From Torreya grandis (taxonomy: Eukaryota > Streptophyta > Pinopsida > Cupressales > Taxaceae): a DNA stretch of 64,000 nucleotides. The notes below the pieces were generated by a model. It made no database searches. It was not told the origin of the DNA and saw nothing but the letters and a program-made list of their open reading frames with translations. The stretch is taken from NCBI GenBank assembly GCA_037957365.1, contig JARHVA010003187.1, forward strand, positions 1,861,001 to 1,925,000. Direction: 5' to 3'. Made by a program: the position numbers and the translations under genes. Every line of letters starts with the position of its first letter. Position 1 is the stretch's first letter. This document shows positions 13,137 to 24,570 of the stretch, piece by piece.

Positions 13137-13539
13137 CCCGGCCGGCATTGGTTCTCGTTTTTTAAAAATAAATAAAAATTAAGTAATATATCTATTTTTA
13201 ATTGAAAGGGTTTTTGTTTAATTAATAGATTTAATGTTTTTATAATATATATTTTTACATTTGTTTTTGGAAATAATTGTATGAAGAATTTTTATTTCTA
13301 TATTGTGGATTACTTCATATAATCTTTTTTCAGAAGAAAGATATGATAAGAAATAACAGATCCAACAACCTTAAATAAAGTAAAAAATTATTATTAGAAA
13401 TAAAGAATGAAGTAATCATTGTAAGCTCCTATTTCAAGTACCAACAAGGAGCTCACTCACCTCTCTAAATCTCTCAATAATAAAAAAAATGATTAAAATA
13501 AAATTGACTTATATTTATTAGAAAATTTCTTAATATTAT

Positions 13540-13720
13540 ATTTTATTTCAAGATATAGCATCATATTATTATAACAATATAATGATATTATATTAATATT
13601 ATTAAATTAATATTAGTATAATATTATTATAGTATATATAATAATAATATAATATATATACGTAATAATAAATATTATTGTTGTTATATAACATAATATT
13701 ATATATAAATTTTAAGAGTA
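13540..13720. repeat. ATT/TA-rich low-complexity tract
   Basis: Almost pure A/T sequence made of ATATTA, TAATAT and ATAATA words. It directly precedes the first ORF1 copy, and a similar tract (15.65-15.74 kb) follows that copy. Confidence 0.8.
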
Positions 13721-15575
13721 TTAGGGACCACTTATTTACAATCTTAACAATAATAATTTTGTTTTATAGAAGTTAATATTGGAATTTTATATTGTGATGA
13801 GAGGGAAAACAACAAAACAATATTGATAATCATTATGATGAGAGGGAAAAAAATTCAAAATTAAAAACTTGGTTCGCTCTTGTTTTAATAATGGTTTGAA
13901 GAGCATTATCGGGTTAAAGGTTTTAGCTTTTATTTTTGTGTTTGAGGACAATTCAGAGGATGTGGATGAAGAGGACATTTAGCCTTCAAAGCAGGTGGAG
14001 GTAGAGGTTGTGAGGAGTCATGTTCCCAAAGTGGACTATTACAAGGTGGAGTCTTTGGTATCAAAATCCTCCACAAACTATGGGTATGGTTTACAAAGGG
14101 GTTTCCTTAACTTCATATTTTCTAAGGAGCTAGGAAAAGATGTAGATGTGTTTATTGTGGCTTCAATTAAGGCTAAAGTTATGTTCTCTTCCCAATCACC
14201 ATCCCCCTAGTTATTGGATATGTTGGAGTCTTTAGCAGTTTGTTCTAAGGATGTCAATGACTCAGTGAGTGTTGAGGGAATGGTACACAAGAAAATAGGG
14301 TCTTTGGTTGTGGGTGTTAATTCTACGATGTTTAATGTTGTCAACGACAAAACTAAAGGTGTAGCTTTGTCCCCTACTATGCTTCACATTTCTTCTAGTT
14401 CCCTTTCTGCTAATCTTGTTACCAATAATCCCGTGCAAAGATAGATTTTTATTGAGTGTAGGAATGTTAGGAATCAATACCATGAATGTGGTTTCTTTTG
14501 TGAATCCCAGCTTTCTTCTAGTTCTAATGAGATTACCCCCTCCATGGTGCGAGTTAAATTTGGAGTTAGGGCACCTTCCTCCTCTACACTAACATCTTCC
14601 CCTCCTTACTTTATGTTAGGAGATGTTCCCATGTCTTTCTTGGCAAATATTTTGGAGATGGGGTTATCAGACTAGGCCATTTAGGATATGGATTCTGATA
14701 TTGGTTGTCGTTGCTTGTTTTGTAAGTGTGTGGGATCCCCTCTTTCGCATTCATTCCAATTTTGTCAAATGGCCCTCGTTGGTGTGGAATACCATGGTCG
14801 CTTATTTCTTTATGCTCAACCATGGTTTTTTCCAAGTTATTTTTTCAAGTTCTTCTCATTGAGACTTTGTTTGGTCATCAGGACCATGGTTCTTAGGTAA
14901 TTTTGGGTTTTTTTTTGGCTCCTCACCCTTCTTTGACCTATAAAATGTAGTTGTCTCAGTGGTCTTTGGATCAGATTGTACAATATCCCACCTATTTTGA
15001 GAAAAGAGTATCACATTAAACTGTTGTTCAATTAAGCGAGATTTTTTATGAATTAGATGAAAGTTCTGAGGGAAGTTGACTTTTGAGAGCTTGTGCAATT
15101 GATGATCTTTCCAAACCTCTGTCATTTAGTTAATCTTTACTCTTCTCGTGGATCATGGACTCAATATCTCAACTTTGAAGAGATTCCTTTCAAATGCTTT
15201 CATTATAATCTCATTCAGCATCATGTTATGGGGTATTCCTGAAAGGGATTTCAGTGTTTGTCTTCTCATTCCTGGCAAGTTTTGAGGAAGAAAGATGGGG
15301 TTTAAGATCAAGATTACATTTCCAACGTAATCATGGCAAATTATTTCACATGTTTGGATCTTTTCCACTCCTCTCCTCACCTAGGGATTCCTTCTATAGG
15401 ATGGAGGTCCTTCGGAGGATGGTGCTTGCTCTGGTTGTGTCTTTGAACCCTATTCTTCCATTGGAGATCGTTGCTTCACCTTCTTGTCCTTCGGTAGTGA
15501 GACCTAAAGCTATTATGGCATCTGTTAGAAATCATGACAAGCAATCCAAACCTTCTTACGTGAAAATAATTTAAA
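13703..15575 (+). pseudogene. degenerate LINE-type ORF1 (DUF4283 + CCHC_4), copy 1
   Basis: Conceptual translation in shifting frames gives the pattern of plant LINE ORF1 proteins. A variable N-terminal part (for example HVPKVDYYKVESLVSKSS at 14.01-14.07 kb) comes first. A DUF4283-like stretch follows (GPWFLGNFGFFF near 14.88-14.93 kb, then a WIRLYNIPPIL motif near 14.97 kb). After it comes SWTQYLNFEEIPFKC near 15.15-15.20 kb, matching the family's W-x-Q-x-L-x-(Y/F)-E-x-I-P-F-x-C lead-in to a zinc knuckle; the later knuckle residues are lost. Such proteins bind RNA or single-stranded nucleic acid in LINE particles. Many stops and frameshifts make it a fossil. No ORF2 follows. Gene-derived DUF4283 proteins are an alternative, but the duplicated repeat context favours a LINE. 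Confidence 0.6.
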
Positions 15576-15589
15576 ATCTTAAACATAAT

Positions 15590-16403
15590 TGAGATGACAT
15601 TATGATTTTTTTAGCATACATACGAATCTTGTACTTTACACACACACATACTTTACTATAATATTATATTAATATTATAATATATTATATATTTAAATAT
15701 ATATATTATTATAATATTATATTAAAATATATTAATATTATAATTACGTTAATAAGGTGTTCTTATAATGGCACATTGTAATGTAATGAATGAGTGTGTC
15801 AACTTTTAATTATTTTAAAGCCAACATTATAAAATAAAAAGTAAGCATGGGATAGCCAAGGAAATAAAAAAATGCAAAAAAAAAAAAATTGTAAAATTAT
15901 TTACCATTTATTACTTAACTTTTGTTGGAGTTTTTTTATGATTTTTTACATGAATATGGTTTGAAAGAAAAAGATGAAAGAAAAAGATACAATAGAATTA
16001 ATAGAAGTAAAATTATTTACTATTTCCTACTTTTAAGAGAGTTTTTTTAATAATTTTTTACATGAGTATGACTTGGAAAGAAAAAACACAAGAGAATTTA
16101 AAAAGGTAAAATTGTTTACCATTTTCTATTAACTTTTTACAAATTTTTACATTATAAATAAAATTTCCCATAAATTATTTCATATGGTAACTTATTTTAA
16201 AGAATATTGACTATCATATTATCTAGGATATGTTTTAAATTTATTTATATAAGCATTATTTATACAACGATCATTTATCATTTACAAATATAAATTTTAT
16301 TTTATTATTTAGAATTATTATATATATAATTTGATGTGTGTTAAATATTTAAAATTATAGTACTTTAATTTTTTTACTTAAAAACTAATTTCATTGTAAG
16401 ATA
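15590..16403. other. AT-rich spacer between ORF1 copies
   Basis: There is no gene here. The content is ATATTA low-complexity sequence (15.65-15.74 kb) and three degenerate repeats of a block resembling AAAATTATTTACTATTTCCT followed by TTTTTTACATGA (about 15.89-16.15 kb). Confidence 0.6.
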
Positions 16404-16560
16404 ACTAGCATACATATCTTTAATAAATCTATATAAAATATGTTGATAGATACCATTCTCGAGACTCCATATTGAATTGTGAAATTAAGAAAATAAGTAT
16501 CTCAATAATTATATGTATCGACATATTTTACATAGATTTATCTGAGATATGTATGCTAGT
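16404..16560. mobile_element. 157-bp foldback element (MITE-like)
   Basis: The two ends form an inverted repeat of about 47 bp. The left arm begins ACTAGCATACATATCT and the right arm ends AGATATGTATGCTAGT, with roughly 85% match along the arms and about 60 bp between them. No transposase is present. A related arm occurs at about 38293-38341, so it is a dispersed family. The target duplication is unclear in this AT-rich DNA (possibly TA or ATA), so I do not assign a superfamily. Confidence 0.65.
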
Positions 16561-16574
16561 ATATGATGATGATG

Positions 16575-18278
16575 ATATATAAATTTTAAGAGTATTTGGG
16601 ATCACTTCCTTACAATCATAACAACAATAATTTTGTTTTATAGAAATTAATATTGAAATTTTATATTGTGATGAGAAGGAAAACAACAAAATAACATTGA
16701 TGATCATTGTGATGAGATGGAAAAAATTCAAAATTAAAAACTTGGCCCACTCCTATTCTAACAAGCATTTACAGAGCTTTTCTAGGTTGAAGGTTTTAGA
16801 TTTTATTTCAAGGATTGAGGATGATTCATAGGACATAGACGAAGAGGACATTCAACCTTAAAATTAGGCAGAGGTAGAGGATGTGAGGAGGCCTATTTCC
16901 AAAGTAGATTATTACATGGTGGAGTCTTCAATGTCAAAATCCTCCATAGGCTATGAGTCTGGTTTACATAGGGGTTTCTTGAACTCTATCTTCTATAAGG
17001 AGCCAGGAAAAGATGTAAATGCATCTGTTGTGGCTTTAATTAAGGCTGAAGTTATGTTCTCTTTGTAGTCACCATCCCCTAGTTGGTGGATCTGTTGGAG
17101 TTTCAAGTAATCATTTCTAAAGATGCTAATGTCTCAGCTAGTGGTGAGGGATTGGTGCACAAGAAGATAGGATCTTTGGTTATGGGCATTAGTTCTAAGA
17201 TTTTTTATGTTTTTAGTGGTAGAACCAAAGGTGTAACTTTTTCCCCTCATATGCCAAGTGTTTCTGCTAGTTCCATTTCTGTTAATCATGTTGTAAAGAA
17301 TCCCATGCAAAGTTAAATTTTTATTGAGTGTAGGAATGTCGGGAATCCATACCATGAATGCGGTGTCTTTTGTGAATCCAAGCTTTCTTCTAGTTCTAAT
17401 GGGATTAACCCCTCCATGGTAAGGGTGGACACTGGAGTTAGGGCACATTCCTCATGTACCCTAACCTCATCCCCTCCTTCCTTTCTATTAGGGGGTGTTC
17501 TTATGTCTTTATTGGCAGAGATTTTGGAGTTGGAGTTATCAAACGAGGTGATTTAGGATATGGATTCATATATTGGTCTCATTGCTTATTTGGTAAGTCT
17601 ATGGGATCCCCTCTTTTGCATTCCAATTTTGTCAAATTGGCCTCATCGATGTGGAGTACCAAGGTCTCTTCTCATTGATTTATGCTCAGTCATAATTTTT
17701 TCCAAGTTGTTTTCCAAAGTGCCTTTGATTGAGACTTTGTTGGTCATTGGGACCATGGTTATTTGGTAATTTTGAGTTCTTTTTTTTTCTCCTCATCACC
17801 CTTTTTTGACCTAGAAAAGGTGGTTGTATCAATGGTTCCCATTTCAATCAGATTATACAACATCCCACCTATTTTGAGAAAAGAGGAGCACATTAAATTG
17901 TTGCTTAGTTGGATGGTATCTTTTGTGAATTGGATGAAAGTTTTGAGGGAAGTTGACTTGTGAGAGTTTGTGCAACTATTGATCTTTCCAAACCTCTATG
18001 TCATTTAGTTAATCTTTTCTCTTCTCGTGGATCATGGATTCAATATCTCAACTTTGAAGGTCTTCCTTTCATATGCTTTTGTTATAATCTCATCGAGTAT
18101 CATGATGTGGGGTGTTCTTAAAATGGCCTTCATCTTTTATCTTCTTCCCAACGAGTTTAAAGGAAGAAAGGTGGAATTTCAGATCAAGATTTCATTTCTA
18201 GCATAATCATGGAAAATTAATTTTCTCATCTGGATCTTTTCCACCTCTTTCCTCACCTAAGGATTCATCCCCTAGGAT
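16575..18278 (+). pseudogene. degenerate LINE-type ORF1, copy 2, 5' part
   Basis: This segment is collinear with copy 1 (offset about 2.87 kb) from TATAAATTTTAAGAGTATT onward. Its translation keeps the same landmarks: SKVDYYMVESSMSKSS at 16.9 kb, the DUF4283-like part near 17.75-17.9 kb and SWIQYLNFEGLPF near 18.03-18.07 kb. It stops at CCCCTAGGAT, where the 13.7-kb LTR element is inserted, and continues at 31944. Many stops are present. Copies 1 and 2 are diverged, so the duplication is old. Confidence 0.6.
18274..18278. repeat. target-site duplication AGGAT (left)
   Basis: AGGAT directly precedes the TGTTAC terminus and recurs at 31944-31948 after the GTTACA terminus. In the unoccupied paralogue (about 15.40 kb) the motif occurs once, inside ATAGGATGGAGGTCC. 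Confidence 0.9.
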
Positions 18279-19433
18279 TGTTACCTACTGATTCCTCATT
18301 AGACAAACTTGTTATATTATCCATGGATATCTATAGTTGACAAATTTAGATTTGGCTATTTTTAATTAAGTTGTGAGATATATGATGTTATGGAATAGTA
18401 AGATATTGCTTAAGTTACATGATCACACTGTTATGAGTTAATTGTAAGTATATGTTTACTTTATGAACATGTTTATTTATCTTTTCAACTATATTTTATG
18501 ATGTATGTATATCATGGTTATTATGGTCTAATAACCTGCTTTGTTGTGAGGTTGACATAGGAGAACCCATCCTTTGGAGTGCGATGGAGGGATAGCATTA
18601 TCAGAGAGGGTGATGTAAATGGAGACATCGAAGGATGATAGAGAACTAGAAAGAACCCCTGCACAGATCACATAAATAATTTATGTTACATGCATAATCT
18701 GAATGGTTATCATAGTGTGTTTAATGCTATTACATTTAGATTTACTTGCACATGGTTAATCTAGTTTAATGGTTAATTAAGGCTCATTCTGTGTGTTATT
18801 CATATTTATAACCATTAATATTTTTTAATTTGAATAAAGTTAAATTTATTGATTAATGAATTTATTAGTAAATCATATTAATGTTAATAACTAGTAAATA
18901 TAATTAAAATCGTATAAAGTAGAAAAAAATAAAATAAACAAAAGAGAAGAAATACATTTAATAATGGGGAAAAATAGATTAAAAAAAATCATAAAGGAAA
19001 GATCTATTAAAAAGGGCTACGCCTATTAACTTCTAGGAAAATTATGAGAGAAAGGAGGGCATTCGTCAACAAAAAGGGTGATGGGACAAGAAAAAGAGAA
19101 TGGCAAGGAGGAAAAAGAAGGCGAGCATAGAAGGAAAGAGCTGATTAGAGGAAGCAAAGACCACAAATGGACTGTTAGGTAGGCACTTAAGACACGATAA
19201 AAATCTTAACCTCTGTGTGTTTGCTTTTGAAAACTGTATGATTTGGAATTATCTTGGCAAGAATACATCACCATAATAAACAAGTTGATGATAGATGGAG
19301 TATTATATATTCGATTACCAGTCTTTTTTTGAGTCATTGTACTTTTAGACAGCTTAGTTTTCACATACTGGAGTTGTTATATGTACTTTTAAAATGATTG
19401 GCTGAGTATAAAATGAAATTGTTGAAAAAAAAA

Positions 19434-19473
19434 ACACACACACACACACACAGATGTGTGTGTGTGTGTGTGT
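19434..19473. repeat. (CA)n-(TG)n inverted microsatellite
   Basis: About nine CA units are followed after two bases by about nine TG units, so the sequence is self-complementary and could form a cruciform or hairpin. The 3' LTR has an AT-rich tract at the matching place (about 28070-28110), so the repeat expanded after insertion. Confidence 0.9.
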
Positions 19474-21106
19474 AACTCAGTGAATTAGTACATGCAAAAT
19501 GCTAAGTGTTATAAGTATGGGTTGAACAATGTAAGTCATTATTTTCAGAACTGCAACATGCTAGTGTAATTAATACATATAGGCATTGACTTGATAATTG
19601 ACCATACTAAAATGCAAAATAGAGATTTATAGTTATATGAATTTGTAATTTTCAAGAAGTCACTATACTGTGGCATGGACCCATGTTAGATGGGCAACAT
19701 ATGCACACTGAACCTCCCATTCTCAATATTAGTTTGTGTATTTGCTGGTGGTTCAACATTAATCTGATTTGAGTGTCCTACTATCATATCCAAATTTAAA
19801 AACTAGTGCCCTGGGTATGCAACAATCTAATTTACATATCAAGTGCATAAAGCGTTGACCTGCAATTAGATGGAGATACCATTAGAAGCAATTAAAAGCA
19901 AGTACATTAAACAATCAACCTACAATTAAAAGTAATTAGAAATAAGTGCATTAAAGCATTGATATAATTAATAACCATTTTATAATTTACAGGCATGGAT
20001 ATATGAATCATAAGGAATCATTGTATTTTTAAAAATTGAACATTGATAACCATCTCCCTCAAGGTGTCGATGCATGTTTTATTCCCAATGAATTTAATAT
20101 ATGTAAATGGCATTAGCCGATAGTAAACCTTTAGCCTGTATAAAATTTAATAAGTTGTTGGAGTTTACCTTGAGTCAAAAAAACTAGTTACAAATCCAAT
20201 GGTTAGGCAAGGGAAGGTAATCAAGAGACTTCCCAATGAGGCGTCTGGTATACAAAATATTATATTATATTTAATACTTATTAAAAATAGAAAAAAAATA
20301 GTATGTAATTAACTTCAGATGCCAAATAGGGTAGTTATATGTCTAGAAGAATATGTTGGATTTAAATAGCAAATTAGTCTTAATCATGGGGATCTATATT
20401 GACCGGTAGTTACTTTATTAAGTGTGGAAATGAAATATGAGTTGAGTTAGAATTAAAAAACTTAGCTCAAGTTAAACCAAGATATATTCCTCTTAAAACC
20501 CATTTATGTCTTTTATAGCTAACTTGGATTAAGTGATATTACGGACAATATTAAAACTATGAGATTGAATTAAGATCGCATATACATGTTGGATGTGTAT
20601 GAATTTGAATATGAGTAAATAAGAGTTAACGATCAATGTATTTGATCCTCTTACAAATTATATAAATTTGATAGTTGAATTGAAAAGGACCATAATTATA
20701 ACGTACCAGAATCATAAAAATAGTAATCACTAAAGCTTGTGGAATATAAAACATGGTCTTTTGTTATAACCATGGTATGCTTATTTTATAGCTTGGGGTA
20801 CAAAATTCATTATACAGATATAAAAGTATATAAGTTATGTTTTGATGTTTAAATAAAAAAATCATAGGTATTCTCGATTTCTTAGTAGCTTATGCTTGAA
20901 GGAAGGAGTGTTCTCTTCTAACTATAGTTACTTGAATGATTGTAAACTATAGAACTATGTTTAATATAGATGTATGTTTTATGTGCATACTAACACTATT
21001 ATAGAGGGTCTAGATCATATTTTTTGACTTAGATGGTTAATAATAATCATATTCATTCAATGTATAACAAATATTATGAGCTAATTGACACTTTTAAAAC
21101 ATAGTT

Positions 21107-22306
21107 TTTTTAGATGCCTAAAACTGGCCACCGATAACCTTCAACCAAACTTTTGACCAATTTCTACCAAAGTGCACAATTTGGCTTAAAAACACTCAAA
21201 TGCATTAAATGAGTTGAAATTATTATATTCAAGTGCCGATTTTGGCCAGAATGTCACTAAATGGGGAAATGCAATTTATGAAACAACTAACTTTGATCAG
21301 ATCATTTTGAGTCAAAATGACATTTTTGCACCTAGGTGCTCTAGATTGCTCTATTCTACCAAATTTCTTGCACAAGACACATGCCTTTTTTATTTTGCAT
21401 TGGAAATATCCTAAATGAGAATACGGTTCCAACTCATCTAGCATCAATTTCCAATTCTAATCTATTCAAATTTTGAGCCAATGACACGACATTTTGACCA
21501 ATTTGATTAATTTGTGCACAAATTGCCAAGGTTTGCATCAAAGTTGACTAATCATGTTTAAGGATAATTAAACCAAATCAAGAGCTCAAGTTAATTTTCT
21601 ATGAAACTTTTTGAATATTTATTTTTCAAAATTTATATTAAATAATTGCATCATCAAATGATATCATTTCTTAGGAAGGCGGATATTCCTATGCCATAAA
21701 TACATAATATATCAGGATTAGCCACCCCATGCCTCATTAAGACCCTCCATGCCTCTTAAATGCCCTTTTATGACAAATATTTATGAATTTTTTTTATAAA
21801 TTTAATTACATAATGGGATTTATTCATGGCCACACATCTCAATTCTGAGATAGACGATCATGGTTAATCCTGAACTATTTTGACAATCTATAAATAGAAG
21901 AGCCATGAACATCATTTTTAATTTATCTTGGTGCAAAGTTATAATTATAAATTGATTCCAAAAGCCATTGTAACTAGTTTTATAATTCCAAATTATTCAA
22001 CCAAGCCAAAACCATAAGCCACATGGTGCCAAGAGGAGGTGGAGGATAGCCAAGCTCCACTACAATAGACCTTTTGAAGTATAAAGCTGAGCAAGCCAAC
22101 GAAGAAATCTATTGGAGCATCCAAGGAGGGTAAGAAAGTTTGTATTCTTGATTTTTAGTTGTGTTTTGTCAAATTATTTTTATTCACTAAGTTCCCCTTA
22201 GTGTCTAGGCCTAGAGATGTATGCTTGATAGTGTGTTTCTTTCAATTTGATTTCATTTTGGAATTAACGCAATACTAACTACCTCTCTTGAGTCAAATTT
22301 TTAGTC
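21107..22306. mobile_element. 1.2-kb insertion inside the LARD 5' LTR
   Basis: The 3' LTR reads straight through the corresponding place (CCATAGTTGTATG at about 29714). In the 5' LTR the motif CATAGTT occurs on both sides of 1.2 kb of extra DNA (21100-21106 and 22307-22313), consistent with a target duplication of 5-7 bp. The insert has no coding capacity. It contains a promoter-like CTATAAATAGAAG near 21.89 kb about 400 bp before its right end, as expected of a solo LTR. The left end lacks a clear TG, so the class is uncertain. Confidence 0.7.
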
Positions 22307-24552
22307 CATAGTTGTATGTATTTATATTTATAGGCAACATTGCCACTTGATGAATTCATGAGTACTAGGAAAATATAACATATAAGAATTGGTCATGAGA
22401 ACTAAGAGTTTTGAACTATGTCAAATAAATTTCTAGGATCATAATCTAGCATTTAATGATAGATGTATATTTATAACTTAGCATGAGTCTTCATTATCTG
22501 GAGATAAGTTATGTGATTTGAGATCCTTAGTTATATTTATAAATGTCTTTAGGGAGCTATTGATTAAAGTATAATTAAACAATGGTATAGTATTTGGAGA
22601 TCATTTGAGTACATACATATGGTGCACGTACGAGTACTCGTATATAATGATTACACCTATAACTAAGTGATTGAAAAAGTCGTAGGGTACCCGTGGGACT
22701 GAAACTATAACCATGAGAAAATGATCACTTAGAAAAATAATTAAGTTAATTAAATAAAATAATATTGAATAACTTAGTTAATGAGTTATTCGAATCTTCA
22801 GAATAACATGACCAAGTTTTTGATATGTATTTACATCCAGTAGTGGATATTTGTGTGTAGTATATATATGAGTATATTTTGTATAGGTTTTTAGATAGAT
22901 ATTTAGCATATATTAGTGCATCGTGATACGTGCTTTTAAGTTGAATTTTTTTGAATGCTAGTATTCAGTTTAAACTTAAGGTATACTCAAGTGGTATAAT
23001 TATGTATTTGCTTGATTGTTATTATATATGTAGATCGTTTGATTCTTAAAATTATAAATTTGGTTATGTATTTTTATGTAATTGTGAGCTATGATAGTAT
23101 GAGATATAATAGAGTACTACATTATAAATGTATGTTATACCCAGATGGTATGTAATGTAATTGTTATGTTTAGACTCACATCTATGTTTGACTAATTAAA
23201 TGTGTGTGTATTGATTATTACTATGAATAGTATATCTTGTAACAGTTAGTAAGACTTTATGTATGTGTGCATACAACCTTGAGATTTTAATGAATGCTAT
23301 GATAGTATATTATTGTGTTTCATAAGAACTGTGACTTACTTCATTATATATAGTTACTTGAATAGAAACTTATGTTTCCATATATTTTAGACTACCTTAT
23401 ATAAATAATTATAGAAAGCTAGTAAGATATGTTTTAGAATACTAGACTATGGTAATATGGGTTATAATAGGGTGTAGTATGTTTAGAAACTAAATGTAGT
23501 AGTAAAAATCTGAAGTTAAATGTGTATTTACTTGGATGGTATAAATTGTAGTCATTATTTTAGTATGAGATAGAAAATAATGTAAAATTCATTGATACAT
23601 TTGATGGAATAAATATATGCTTTGGTTGCTCCTATGTTTAGCATGTTATATGATGTGTTTACTAGTAGGATATCAATTAAATGAATCTTGTGGTCAAATT
23701 ATATTTGACCAATCTGCATTATTGATATAGAATAAAGAGTGAGATGGACTTCACTAGCTTACTAACATCACAATGCCAGATAAAGGCAGTTCGATCAAGT
23801 AGTTTATATGAATTTGATTGATCTATAGATCGTTATTATCTATTATTCATAAAACTTTGGACAAGAGTATGTTTAGTGAGACATTATTATTTTATGAGTA
23901 TGATTTACATGTTTATGTGATATCTTACAATAGAATGATTTTGTTTGATACACTGGTTGTTTAGTTTAGAAATCATACAACACATAGGTACTTATTTGTC
24001 TCTCTAGATTTTCACACCATCACTATCTATTCTTTCATGAAGGGAGGGCTATTTTTCAATGGGATTAGTGTGTGGGATCATTGGTTTATGGTTGGTGTGA
24101 AAAAGTGCTCGGATGATGCTCTCCTCCCCAGAGTAGTATTGTTTATCAAGATGACACTTGGTATTGCCATAGATACTTGAGTTCGGGAACTATGCTCTGA
24201 AGAAGCCATGTATCTTATATGTACATTGTATTATATTATACTTATCATTGAATATTGTCATAAAGAGTTGTAAATACTTATTATTAGATATTGACAATGG
24301 TGATTTTAGACTTGTATTAGTTGTAACTGAGTTAATATAATTACTTTCTATATTTGCATTTTGATGTGCTCTCATGATAATAAATATCAATGATGTGTGA
24401 TGAAATTTTCTTGTTTACTAATATCATGCTTTGAGTATTTCATATGGTCTTTATAGAATCTATATTTTCATGGTGTAATCTATTTTTGATATATATGTTT
24501 AATTTTTAAAAATCTCATTTTTTCTAGTTGACCCCAGCGGGTTTATTACATG

Positions 24553-24570
24553 TAGTATCAAAGTTGTGGA
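24553..24570 (+). other. degenerate primer-binding site of the LARD
   Basis: TAGTATCAAAGTTGTGG lies two bases inside the 5' LTR. It matches the initiator-tRNA site TGGTATCAGAGC at nine of twelve positions, so it is probably a decayed tRNA-iMet site. Confidence 0.55.

Larger units (their letters stand above)
18279..24550 (+). repeat. LARD 5' LTR (interrupted)
   Basis: It starts TGTTACCTACTGATTCCTCA and ends CGGGTTTATTACA. It matches 26909-31943 end to end except for a 1.2-kb insertion at about 21107-22306 and a CA/TG microsatellite near 19.45 kb. No open frame is conserved between the two LTRs, so the length is not explained by a protein. Confidence 0.88.

Noticed and set aside
13540..13720. 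Scaffold attachment region or replication origin
   Set aside because: The sequence is AT-rich, but so is most of the window, and no specific motif supports either function.
14611..14900. Overlapping open frames on both strands
   Set aside because: They are shadows across the degenerate ORF1. Only the frames giving DUF4283-like order were kept.
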